The position numbers and the translations under genes were made by a program. A stretch of DNA of 64,000 nt from an uncultured Gammaproteobacteria bacterium (lineage in GTDB: Bacteria; Pseudomonadota; Gammaproteobacteria; Steroidobacterales; XN24), in the NCBI GenBank assembly GCA_937924335.1, contig CALDWW010000055.1, positions 88,718 to 152,717 of the forward strand, read 5' to 3'. Positions 42,988 to 50,592 of the stretch are shown here, one piece after another; the stretch's first letter is position 1, and the number at the start of each line of letters is the position of its first letter. The notes below the pieces were generated by a model that was not told the origin of the DNA, did not search any database, and worked only from the letters and a program-made list of their open reading frames with translations.

Positions 42988-44286
42988 TCAGGACCGGTCG
43001 CTGACCGCTACGTAGTCGCGCCGATCCGCACCCGTATAGAGCTGTCGGGGCCTGCCGATCCGGCGCCGCGGGTCGGCGATCATCTCCTGCCAGTGAGCCA
43101 CCCACCCGACGCTGCGGGCGATAGCGAACATCACCGTGAACATCGTATTCGGTATTCCCAGCGCCCGGTAGATGATTCCGGAGTAGAAGTCCACATTCGG
43201 ATACAGCTTCTTCTCGATAAAGTATTCGTCCTTGCGGGCGATCTCTTCCAGGCGCAGCGCAAGCTCGAAAAGCGGCGAGTCGGTATGCCCGATCTTCTCC
43301 AGCACCCGATGAGCCATCTCGCGGATGATCTTCGCCCGCGGATCGAAATTCTTGTAGACCCGGTGACCGAAGCCCATCAGCCGGAAGGGATCGTCCCGAT
43401 CCTTGGCCTTGGCCACGTACTTGGGTATCGACTCCGGCGTGCCGATCTTCTCGAGCATCTTGAGGACCGCTTCGTTGGCACCACCGTGGGCCGGCCCCCA
43501 CAGGGCCGAGACACCGGCGGCGATAGCCGCGTAGGGATTGGTCCCGGAGCTGCCCGCCAGTCGCACCGTCGAAGTACTGCAATTCTGTTCGTGGTCGGCG
43601 TGCAGGATGAACAGCAGGTCGAGCGCTTCGGCGGCTATCGGATCGACCTCGTAGTCCTCGCAGGGCACAGCGAAAAACATGTGCAACAGGTTGCTGCAAT
43701 AATCGAGATCGTTGCGCGGATAGAGGAAAGGCTGACCGACCGAGTGCTTGTAGGCGGCGGCCGAGATAGTCGGCATCTTCGCGATGATCCGATGGGCAAA
43801 AATCTCACGGTGCCCCGGTCTCTCGATGTTCATGGAGTCGTGGTAGAAGGCCGACATCGATCCGACGACACCGGATACCATGGCCATGGGGTGGGCGTTG
43901 TAATGAAAGCCGTTGAAGAAACGTAGCAACGTTTCGTTGATCATCGTGTGATGGAGGATCGAGTGGCGGAACCGATCCAGCTCTTCCGGGGTGGGCAGAT
44001 CACCGGATAGCAACAGATAACAGACTTCCAGGAAATTGCTGTGCTTGGCCAGCTGCTCGACTGGATAACCGCGGTAGAGAAGGACGCCCTCCTCCCCATC
44101 GATAAAGGTGATCTGGCTCTCGCAGCTGGCGGTCGCGACGAATCCAGGATCGAACGTGAAGGCTCCCTGCTCCCGGTAGAGCCGACCGACGTCGATGACG
44201 TCCGGGCCGAGCACTCCTTCGTGCACCGGAAGTTCCGAAGATGTGCCTGTGTTCACGTTCTCAAGCTGGAATTTTTTGTCGCTCAT
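42988..44286 (-). CDS. gltA: Citrate synthase (type II, hexameric form)
   Basis: GltA condenses oxaloacetate and acetyl-CoA as the entry step of the citric acid cycle. The 432-residue protein has the N-terminal domain of type II enzymes ([20 protein letters not shown]), catalytic His in [20 protein letters not shown], the second His in [17 protein letters not shown], and the catalytic Asp in YPNVDFYSG. The start was set at ATG 44286, preceded by GAGG at seven bases; the GTG four codons earlier overlaps that site. The promoter (TATAAT) lies about 170 bases upstream, leaving a leader with the GC-rich inverted repeats at 44341-44369 that may fold. Confidence 0.96.
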   Translation of the reverse strand: MSDKKFQLENVNTGTSSELPVHEGVLGPDVIDVGRLYREQGAFTFDPGFVATASCESQITFIDGEEGVLLYRGYPVEQLAKHSNFLEVCYLLLSGDLPTPEELDRFRHSILHHTMINETLLRFFNGFHYNAHPMAMVSGVVGSMSAFYHDSMNIERPGHREIFAHRIIAKMPTISAAAYKHSVGQPFLYPRNDLDYCSNLLHMFFAVPCEDYEVDPIAAEALDLLFILHADHEQNCSTSTVRLAGSSGTNPYAAIAAGVSALWGPAHGGANEAVLKMLEKIGTPESIPKYVAKAKDRDDPFRLMGFGHRVYKNFDPRAKIIREMAHRVLEKIGHTDSPLFELALRLEEIARKDEYFIEKKLYPNVDFYSGIIYRALGIPNTMFTVMFAIARSVGWVAHWQEMIADPRRRIGRPRQLYTGADRRDYVAVSDRS

Positions 44287-44455
44287 AGACGGCCTCACTT
44301 CAGTTGTCCAAGTCCCCTGCCGGGTGCGCGATGATCGCCGGGGCCCCGTCAGGGCCCGTTAACAGGCCCGATGCGAAATTCGGAGCAGAAAACCGCCTAG
44401 TCATGGCTGTGTCGACGGCAACCCTGGAGCGGCAACCGAACCTGCGGGGGGCTGG

Positions 44456-44485
44456 ATTATAAGACAGCGCTAATGCAAATGACAG
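44456..44485 (-). promoter_or_regulatory. gltA promoter
   Basis: On the minus strand CTGTCA (44485-44480), 18 bases, then a perfect TATAAT (44461-44456). It lies just downstream of the rpmE terminator, so gltA is transcribed on its own. Confidence 0.6.
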
Positions 44486-44510
44486 GCGAAACGCGGACGG
44501 TGCAGACACG

Positions 44511-44532
44511 AAAAAGGCGCCCGCAGGCGCCT
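44511..44532 (-). terminator. Intrinsic terminator after rpmE
   Basis: AGGCGCC and GGCGCCT form a 7-bp stem with a TGCG loop (44532-44515 on the minus strand), followed by a T run. It is 30 bases after the rpmE stop. Confidence 0.88.
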
Positions 44533-44561
44533 TCGCAGGAAACCGACCAAGGCGTCGCCGG

Positions 44562-44771
44562 TCAGCTGCCACCCATGCCGTACTTGCGTCGGAATTTGTC
44601 GACGCGTCCACCGGCATCGATGATCTTCTGTTTGCCGGTGAAGAACGGGTGACACTTGGAACACACTTCGATGTGAAGTTCCTTGTCCAGCGTGGATCGC
44701 GTGGTGAACGCGTTCCCACAGCTGCAGACAACTTTGATGTCCTGGTAATCGGGATGGATTTCAGCTTTCAT
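44562..44771 (-). CDS. rpmE: 50S ribosomal protein L31, zinc-binding form
   Basis: L31 bridges the ribosomal subunits. The 69-residue protein [20 protein letters not shown] has four cysteines (C16, C18, C37, C40), the C+ zinc-binding type, and the invariant [12 protein letters not shown]. The start at ATG 44771 has AGGAG seven bases upstream. It is a single-gene transcript with its own terminator. In gammaproteobacteria L31 leaders can be autoregulated; here the 5' leader has a short GCAAG/CTTGC hairpin (44833-44816), too weak to call a regulatory RNA. Confidence 0.96.
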   Translation of the reverse strand: MKAEIHPDYQDIKVVCSCGNAFTTRSTLDKELHIEVCSKCHPFFTGKQKIIDAGGRVDKFRRKYGMGGS

Positions 44772-44978
44772 TTCTGGACTCCTGGCGCAGGCCAGCAGGA
44801 CTTGAAGACAAGCCGGCAAGTTTACCGTCTTGCGTCTCTTCGCACAAGATATCTGTGGCCCCGCTGGTGGAACGCCGGTATGGGGGCAATCCAGAATCGG
44901 CCGGCCAGTAGAGCACTCGTTTCACGTATTACATTATGTTCTGCCGCTTAACTCGATGTTGAAGTGAGAGTTTCTGAA

Positions 44979-45001
44979 TTATCCACAGAAATTGTGGATA
45001 A
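44979..45001. promoter_or_regulatory. Head-to-head pair of perfect DnaA boxes
   Basis: TTATCCACA (44979-44987) and TGTGGATAA (44993-45001) are perfect consensus boxes in inverted orientation, five bases apart. A third, degenerate copy in the second orientation follows at 45005-45013 (TGTGGAAGA, seven of nine). The pair is about 50 bases upstream of the possible rpmE -10 box. Confidence 0.75.
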
Positions 45002-45186
45002 CTCTGTGGAAGACTGGGGTACGAATGCAGCGATGCTCTGTCAAAATAGTGTCACAAACAAATTGGACAAATTTACGCCACATCTGGCCATCTGCATGCG
45101 TATCAATAAGTTACGCGTGCAACTGACCTTTATTCAGTCCTCTTGCGACGCATCGCACGCGTCCAGGCGTCTTCATTGACGGATTC

Positions 45187-45195
45187 TGTGCATAA
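45187..45195 (-). promoter_or_regulatory. DnaA box
   Basis: TGTGCATAA on the plus strand is TTATGCACA on the minus strand, an exact TTATNCACA box, 186 bases from the head-to-head pair and 44 bases from the hemW stop. Confidence 0.6.
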
Positions 45196-45238
45196 GCGCG
45201 GGACCGGAACGCCGAGTCGAGGCGGATCCGGCGGCGGT

Positions 45239-46402
45239 TCAGCCTCGCTCCTCGCCCTCCAGGGGCAGAAAAATCGCTTGCAGATCATTGAGAAACCGAT
45301 AGCCGAGGTCCGTCGGTCTCCAGTCGGTCCCTGCGCGGGACTCCAGCAATCCTCGCTCAATCGCCAGGTCGAAACCGGGCTGCACGGACTGCTGCATGAC
45401 CCCCGTTCTCTCCTCGAACTGGCTCTCCGGGAATCCTTGCTTCAGGCGCAGGGCATTCAGCATGAACTCGAAGACCCGGCGAGGGCGGTCGATGAGCCTC
45501 GACTCTTCTGTCCTTAGGGGCCCCGGCATATACGCGGCGGGATGCCTCTTCTTGCTCCGCCTGACGATGCGGTCCTCGGCCGGATAGGTGAGCTTGCCGT
45601 GCGCGCCCGCACCGACGCCAAGATAGTCTCCGAAGGTCCAATAATTGAGGTTATGCACACACTCCTGTCCTGGTACCGCGTAGGCCGACACCTCGTATTG
45701 CTCGAGTCCGGCGCCGGCTAACGCTGCCTGGCATCGCTGCAGTGCCGCCCAGATCCGCTCATCGTCGGGCAGTTCCGGCGGGTCACTGTAGAACAGCGTA
45801 TTCGGCTCCAGGGTGAGCTGGTAGTGCGACAGGTGTCGGACGCCAGCATCGAGCGCGATCTCTACATCACGGAGCGCGCCCTCGGGCGTCTGCCCGGGCA
45901 GGCCGAACATCAGGTCCGCGTTGAGCCTCGGGATACCGGCCCGGTGAACTTCCTCGATCGCTCTTAGCGCCTCGTCGGGCCCGTGGATGCGGCCCAGAAC
46001 CGAGAGCTGTTCCGCATCGAAAGACTGCACGCCGAGGGAAACGCGATTGATGCCGGCGGCGCGAAGGTCGGCGAATGATGCATGTTCGACCGTCCCGGGG
46101 TTGGCTTCCAGAGTGATTTCTGCGCTTTCCGCCAACCGCCCTGCGGACTCCACTGATTCGATCAACCGCCCAATCGTGGAAGGACTGAACAGGCTGGGCG
46201 TCCCCCCGCCGAAGAATATCGACGAGATCGTCCGCTCCGGCACCGCTGCCAGTTCCTCGTCGAGATCAGCCAGCAGCGCGTCGCGATAAGCGGACTCGGG
46301 CAGGCGACCGCGAAGCGCATGGGAATTGAAGTCGCAGTAGGGACACTTGCTGACGCACCAGGGCAGGTGCACATAGAGCCCGAGCGGGGGCGCGGTAAGC
46401 AT
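45239..46402 (-). CDS. hemW: HemW, radical SAM haem chaperone (formerly HemN-like)
   Basis: HemW binds haem and an iron-sulfur cluster and is thought to deliver haem to membrane proteins; it lacks coproporphyrinogen oxidase activity. The 387-residue protein starts LYVHLPWCVSKCPYCDFNSH with the radical-SAM cluster motif CxxxCxxC, followed by IFFGGGTPSLFSP and the LGVQSFDAEQLSVLGRIH segment. The N-terminal extension and second Cys seen in true HemN are absent, which supports HemW. It begins 48 bases after rdgB, and is probably the last gene of a PP2C-rph-rdgB-hemW transcript. Confidence 0.92.
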   Translation of the reverse strand: MLTAPPLGLYVHLPWCVSKCPYCDFNSHALRGRLPESAYRDALLADLDEELAAVPERTISSIFFGGGTPSLFSPSTIGRLIESVESAGRLAESAEITLEANPGTVEHASFADLRAAGINRVSLGVQSFDAEQLSVLGRIHGPDEALRAIEEVHRAGIPRLNADLMFGLPGQTPEGALRDVEIALDAGVRHLSHYQLTLEPNTLFYSDPPELPDDERIWAALQRCQAALAGAGLEQYEVSAYAVPGQECVHNLNYWTFGDYLGVGAGAHGKLTYPAEDRIVRRSKKRHPAAYMPGPLRTEESRLIDRPRRVFEFMLNALRLKQGFPESQFEERTGVMQQSVQPGFDLAIERGLLESRAGTDWRPTDLGYRFLNDLQAIFLPLEGEERG

Positions 46403-46450
46403 CGTATCGCGATTCCTGACTTGTGGGCGGCCCGGCCGGATCCGCCGGGC

Positions 46451-47065
46451 TCACCCGACGGGCGTCATGGCGGCGACCAGCTGTCGCAGCGCCTGGCCCC
46501 GGTGGCTGTGCCGATTTTTCTCCTCCGGGACCATACACGCCGCCGACTGCGCGCTGCCAGACGGCACGAACAGCGGGTCGTAACCGAATCCTCCCTCACC
46601 GCTCGGCCGCATCCCGATGCGCCCTTGCCAAACGCCCTCACAGATGACCGGTGCCGGATCGTGGGCGTGACGCAGGTAGACCATGACGCATCGGAACCTG
46701 GCGCCCCGTTCGGCTTCCGGCACGCCCTGCAATTTCTCCAGGAGGAGCTTGTTATTGTCCTCATCGCTGCATCCTGCCCCCGCGAATCGAGCTGACCTGA
46801 CGCCTGGCGCCCCGTGCAGATGATCGACTTCGAGACCCGAGTCATCGGCGATGGCGGGCAACTCCGCACCAGCGCACGCTGCCCTGGCCTTCAGGATCGC
46901 ATTCTCGACGAAAGTGAGACCGGTCTCGTCCACCTCGGCGATGGCGAATTCCGACTGCGGCAAGACATGCAGCCCGGTCCCTACAAGCAGCGACCTGATC
47001 TCTGCGAGCTTGCCGGCATTACCGGACGCCAGGACGACCCGCCGCGCGGGACGGTCAACCGGCAT
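46451..47065 (-). CDS. rdgB: Non-canonical purine NTP pyrophosphatase (dITP/XTPase)
   Basis: RdgB removes dITP, XTP and dXTP from the nucleotide pool. The 204-residue protein has the N-terminal substrate motif [41 protein letters not shown] with the catalytic Asp, and [11 protein letters not shown], then [10 protein letters not shown] near the end. The ATG at 47065 lies 11 bases inside the end of rph; a GTG six codons earlier is the alternative. The rph-rdgB-hemW order is common in gammaproteobacteria. Confidence 0.95.
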   Translation of the reverse strand: MPVDRPARRVVLASGNAGKLAEIRSLLVGTGLHVLPQSEFAIAEVDETGLTFVENAILKARAACAGAELPAIADDSGLEVDHLHGAPGVRSARFAGAGCSDEDNNKLLLEKLQGVPEAERGARFRCVMVYLRHAHDPAPVICEGVWQGRIGMRPSGEGGFGYDPLFVPSGSAQSAACMVPEEKNRHSHRGQALRQLVAAMTPVG

Positions 47066-47780
47066 CGCCCGCCAGCGCCTCACTCTGTGCCTGGATCAGC
47101 GTCGCACTCCCGAGCACCGCCAGGTCGAGCATCCTGTCGAGTTCGTCCCGGCGGAACGCGTGGCCCTCGGCGGTCCCCTGGACCTCGACGAACGCGCCGG
47201 CATCGTTCATCACGACATTCATGTCGGTCTCTGCCTCCGAATCCTCCGCATAATCCAGGTCAAGGATCGGCGCGCCCTCGAAGATCCCCACCGACACGGC
47301 GGCCACCTGGCCGAAGACCGGATCCCTGACCAGCCGGCGATCTTTCCGCAGATGCCTTACGGCGTCGACCAGGGCCACGTAGCTCCCCGTAATCGCCGCG
47401 GTCCTCGTACCGCCATCGGCCTGAAGCACGTCGCAATCCAGTGTAATCGTGACCTCGCCCAGCGCCGCCAGATCCGTGACTGCCCTGAGAGAGCGGCCGA
47501 TAAGCCGCTGGATTTCCTGGGTGCGGCCACCTTGCCGCCCCCTCACCGCCTCCCTGCCGTTACGCGTGTGCGTTGACCGCGGCAGCATGCCGTATTCTGC
47601 CGTCACCCAGCCCCTTCCGGAGCCGCGCAGAAAACCGGGCACCCGGTCCTCGACACTGGCCGTGCACAGGACAATCGTCGAGCCGAACTCTGTGAGTACG
47701 GAGCCCTCCGCGTGTCGGGTATATCCACGGGTCAATCTGACCGGCCTGAGTTCGTCGGGTTGCCGACCACTGGGTCGCAT
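47055..47780 (-). CDS. rph: Ribonuclease PH
   Basis: RNase PH is a phosphorolytic 3' exoribonuclease that trims tRNA and other stable RNA ends. The 241-residue protein starts [20 protein letters not shown] and shows the RNA-binding and catalytic segments [40 protein letters not shown] and [18 protein letters not shown] with the active-site Asp residues. GAGGAG lies six bases before the ATG. It follows the PP2C gene by 52 bases. Confidence 0.97.
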   Translation of the reverse strand: MRPSGRQPDELRPVRLTRGYTRHAEGSVLTEFGSTIVLCTASVEDRVPGFLRGSGRGWVTAEYGMLPRSTHTRNGREAVRGRQGGRTQEIQRLIGRSLRAVTDLAALGEVTITLDCDVLQADGGTRTAAITGSYVALVDAVRHLRKDRRLVRDPVFGQVAAVSVGIFEGAPILDLDYAEDSEAETDMNVVMNDAGAFVEVQGTAEGHAFRRDELDRMLDLAVLGSATLIQAQSEALAGDAG

Positions 47781-47832
47781 GGGGAACCTCCTCGCGATTG
47801 CGCGTCGAAAATCTCGCGCGATGATCGGCCGG

Positions 47833-48585
47833 TCAGTGAGGGAAGATCCTCAATGCCGCCGCCGTTGTGTTGTCGCTATACGGCGCATTCGCCGCAACAG
47901 CCATCTCCGACACGCACCCCAGCCACTCCGAGATGGATCGATCCTCTCGGCAGCTGTCACCCAGGACATCGTCGGGCACGCCTGACCAGAGCCCATCGGA
48001 ACAGACGAGGATCATGTCGCCTGACAGGAGTTCGCGGCCGCCGCGGATCGTCTCGGTCGGCAGATCGGATTCTCCGCCAAGGCAACATTCCACATAGTGC
48101 CGCATCGGGTGCCCCGGTATCTCCGCCTCGGAGATCAGGCCCTGTCGTAGCAGGACTTCCACGTGACTATGGTCGCGCGTACGCTCGGCCACGCCGCGAT
48201 CCCGGAGCAGGTAGATCCTCGCGTCCCCGACGTGCGCCCACCATGCGGTGTCATCGATGATCAGACATACGGCGCAGGTCGCCCGCGGTTTGTTCTGCAC
48301 GGGCAAGGATTTGCCGATACCAGCGACTGCAGCGTGGGCACGTTCTACGGAGTCCACCAGAAATCTCGTCACGTAGTCTTGCTGCTCGATCCATTCCGTA
48401 CTGGCCTCGAAGCTTTCCATGAATGACTGCGTGGCCACCTCCGCGGCACGTTCGCCCTCCGCGTGCCCGCCCATTCCGTCTACGACGATAAGAAAAGCTC
48501 CGCGCTCATGCCTGACGATCGATACCCGATCCTGATTGTCAGCGCGATCGCCAATGAGGCTTATTTCAGCTGTCTCGAAGCGCAA
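47833..48585 (-). CDS. PP2C-family Ser/Thr protein phosphatase, TTG start
   Basis: A 250-residue stand-alone PP2C (PPM) phosphatase. Motifs: [15 protein letters not shown] (first metal Asp; Gln replaces the usual Glu), [19 protein letters not shown] (metal-binding DGMGGH), [30 protein letters not shown] and [12 protein letters not shown]. There is no membrane helix or sensor domain. The start is TTG at 48585, backed by AAGGAG five bases upstream. It diverges from yicC. In the Stp family such enzymes reverse Hanks-type kinases, but no kinase gene is in this window. Confidence 0.9.
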   Translation of the reverse strand: MRFETAEISLIGDRADNQDRVSIVRHERGAFLIVVDGMGGHAEGERAAEVATQSFMESFEASTEWIEQQDYVTRFLVDSVERAHAAVAGIGKSLPVQNKPRATCAVCLIIDDTAWWAHVGDARIYLLRDRGVAERTRDHSHVEVLLRQGLISEAEIPGHPMRHYVECCLGGESDLPTETIRGGRELLSGDMILVCSDGLWSGVPDDVLGDSCREDRSISEWLGCVSEMAVAANAPYSDNTTAAALRIFPH

Positions 48586-48709
48586 ACGATCTCCTTCGGT
48601 TTGCTAGACTACGCGGACCTCATGCCGCGGGATGCCAGAGTATAAGCTCAAGGTATCGTTTGCGCATGGCCGCATTTCTCAATTTCCATCCCCGAGGCAC
48701 CGACAGCGC

Positions 48710-49576
48710 ATGATCCAGAGCATGACCGGCTTCGCACGGCGTGAGACGCGATACGACTGGGGCACGATCTCCTGCGAGATCAGATCTGTGAATCACCGCT
48801 ACCTCGAGGTGTCCTGGCGCCTGCCTGACGAACTCCGTCCACTGGAGCCGGCATTGCGTAAGGTCGTCTCGGGCCAGCTGAAGCGCGGCAAGATCGAATG
48901 CGGGCTGCGGCTGCGCTGGAGCGAGGCAGTCCAGCCCCCGATCCGGCTCAACACGGCGGTGCTGGAGCAACTGTCGGAGGCGCTACGCACGGCCTCAGGG
49001 TTTCTGCCCCAGGCGGCTGCGGTGGATCCCCTCGATATCCTGCGCTGGCCGCGGGTGGTAGAGGACGTCGAGAGAGATACGGGACCGCTGGAGGCGGCGG
49101 CTCTGGCCATCCTGGACGAATCACTGGCTGAACTGACGGCATCCCGGAGTCGTGAAGGGGAGCATCTGGCCAGCCTCTTGATCGAGCGCTGTAGCGGCGT
49201 GGAGGGACTGGTGGGGGAGGCCAGAACCCGCCTGCCCGAGGTCCGTCAGGCGCTCAGGGACCGCACTCTCGAGCGTATCGGCCAGCTTGATGTTCAGCCG
49301 GACTCCGACCGGGTGGAACAGGAATTGGTGCTGCTGGCCCAGAAGATGGATGTGGACGAAGAGCTCGACCGACTGGGAGCCCATGTCGCGGAGGTCCGCA
49401 GGGCGCTGGAGTCGGAGCAGGCAGTGGGGCGCCGGCTGGATTTCCTGATGCAGGAGTTCAATAGGGAAGCGAACACGCTGGCATCCAAGTCCCAGGATCA
49501 GGAGTCAACCCGGATAGCCGTCGAACTCAAGGTCCTCATCGAGCAGATGCGAGAGCAGGTCCAGAACGTCGAATGA
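48710..49576 (+). CDS. yicC: YicC family endoribonuclease-like protein
   Basis: A 288-residue protein of the YicC/YloC family, whose members have been described as endoribonucleases acting on small RNAs. It begins with the characteristic MIQSMTGFARRE and SCEIRSVNHRYLEVSWRLPD, and ends with LDFLMQEFNREANTLASKSQ followed by a helical VELKVLIEQMREQVQNVE. The open frame extends 26 codons upstream, but the family N terminus fixes the start at 48710. Its stop overlaps the gmk start by four bases, the usual yicC-gmk coupling. Confidence 0.93.
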   Translation: MIQSMTGFARRETRYDWGTISCEIRSVNHRYLEVSWRLPDELRPLEPALRKVVSGQLKRGKIECGLRLRWSEAVQPPIRLNTAVLEQLSEALRTASGFLPQAAAVDPLDILRWPRVVEDVERDTGPLEAAALAILDESLAELTASRSREGEHLASLLIERCSGVEGLVGEARTRLPEVRQALRDRTLERIGQLDVQPDSDRVEQELVLLAQKMDVDEELDRLGAHVAEVRRALESEQAVGRRLDFLMQEFNREANTLASKSQDQESTRIAVELKVLIEQMREQVQNVE

Positions 49577-50217
49577 CTACCGTTACCGAACCCGCAACCC
49601 ATCGCCGTCGGGGGCGATTATTCGTTATCTCGGCGCCGTCCGGTGCCGGCAAGACGTCACTGGTGCGGGCGCTGCTCGAGAGCACGCCATCCACCCGGTT
49701 CTCGACCTCTTTTACGACCCGGAGCCCGCGCTCCGGTGAGGCGGAAGGCCGCGACTATTACTTTGTCAACGAAGCGCAATTTGCGCAGATGATCTACTCC
49801 GGAGCGTTTCTCGAGCACGCCACGGTCTTCGACCATCGCTACGGGACCGGCCGGGCCGAAGTATCGCGCCTGACCGAATCCGGCTTCGATGTATTGCTGG
49901 AGATCGACTGGCAGGGCGCCCGACAGGTCCGGACGGCTGATCCTGACTGCGTGTCCATATTCGTCCTGCCGCCGTCTCTGGAAGAACTCGAGAAACGCCT
50001 GAGGGGCCGGAGCACGGACGATGAGCCCACGATTCTCAGGCGTCTGGGGGACGCACGCTCGGACATGACGCACTGGGACGAATTCGATTACGCTGTCATC
50101 AACGACGACTTCGAAACAGCATTGACGGAGCTGAAGTCGATCGTCGAGGGCGGATGTTCCGAGTGCAGGACCGACGATCCTGCATGCCGGCGCCAGATTG
50201 AGCGCGTTGTGGCCTAG
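49573..50217 (+). CDS. gmk: Guanylate kinase
   Basis: Gmk phosphorylates GMP and dGMP. The 214-residue protein has the P-loop VISAPSGAGKTSLVRALL, the GMP-binding FSTSFTTRSPRSGEAEGRDY and FVNEAQFAQMI, HRYGTGRAEV, and the lid region with GRSTDDEPTILRRL. It is translationally coupled to yicC. Together with rpoZ and spoT just downstream it places guanine nucleotide supply and ppGpp metabolism side by side. Confidence 0.97.
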   Translation: MTTVTEPATHRRRGRLFVISAPSGAGKTSLVRALLESTPSTRFSTSFTTRSPRSGEAEGRDYYFVNEAQFAQMIYSGAFLEHATVFDHRYGTGRAEVSRLTESGFDVLLEIDWQGARQVRTADPDCVSIFVLPPSLEELEKRLRGRSTDDEPTILRRLGDARSDMTHWDEFDYAVINDDFETALTELKSIVEGGCSECRTDDPACRRQIERVVA

Positions 50218-50286
50218 GCGGGATATTCGATAGAATTCCAAGGCTCTGCCCCCGGAACGTGGGGCCGGCACCAAGAGAGACGAGCA

Positions 50287-50571
50287 ATGGCGAGAATCAC
50301 AGTAGAAGACTGTATGCGGAACGTGGACAACCTGTTCGAGTTAGTGCTGATCGCCTCCAAGCGGTCCCGGCAACTCTCCAATGGCGCGCCCACCGACCTC
50401 GAGTGGGAAAACGACAAGCCGACAGTCATGGCCCTCCGGGAGATCGCCGAGGGCAAGGTAGATGTCAGCATCCTCAAGGAATCCGACCACGTCGAGGATC
50501 CCACCCTGACCGAAGATGAATTCCGTTCGGAAGAAGTCTCGCCGCGACCCATACCCTCGCTGGGAGACTGA
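50287..50571 (+). CDS. rpoZ: RNA polymerase omega subunit
   Basis: Omega helps assemble RNA polymerase and forms part of a ppGpp site. The 94-residue protein MARITVEDCMRNVDNLFELV carries the conserved LIASKRSRQLSNG, WENDKPTVMALREIAEGKVD and an acidic tail. Cys and Met replace the more usual Ala-Val-Glu in EDCMRNVDN. It lies between gmk and spoT, the standard position. Confidence 0.95.
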   Translation: MARITVEDCMRNVDNLFELVLIASKRSRQLSNGAPTDLEWENDKPTVMALREIAEGKVDVSILKESDHVEDPTLTEDEFRSEEVSPRPIPSLGD

Positions 50572-50592
50572 TCCGCAGTCCCCGCACCGCCC

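Larger units (their letters stand above)
44772..45238. other. Intergenic region with DnaA boxes between rpmE and hemW
   Basis: 467 bases without a gene. The part at 44925-45135 is AT-rich for this genome. It contains three exact DnaA boxes and one degenerate one (separate entries) and a nested inverted repeat (ACGCGTGC 45113-45120 with GCACGCGT 45155-45162, enclosing ACTGA/TCAGT at 45122-45138). A possible rpmE -10 box, CATAAT, lies at 44938-44933 on the minus strand. No dnaA, gidA or parAB gene is near. Confidence 0.65.

Noticed and set aside
44341..44369. GC-rich inverted repeats in the gltA leader as a riboswitch or terminator
   Set aside because: Several alternative short GGGCC/GGCCC pairings are possible but none is followed by a T run or matches a known regulatory RNA.
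44964..45179. A 71-codon plus-strand frame over the DnaA-box region
   Set aside because: No ribosome binding site or recognisable pattern; its codons are dictated by the DnaA boxes and inverted repeats.
44925..45195. Calling this region a definite chromosomal origin
   Set aside because: No dnaA, dnaN, gidA, rpmH or parAB nearby, no clear 13-mer unwinding element, and few GATC sites. It is reported only as a candidate DnaA-binding locus.
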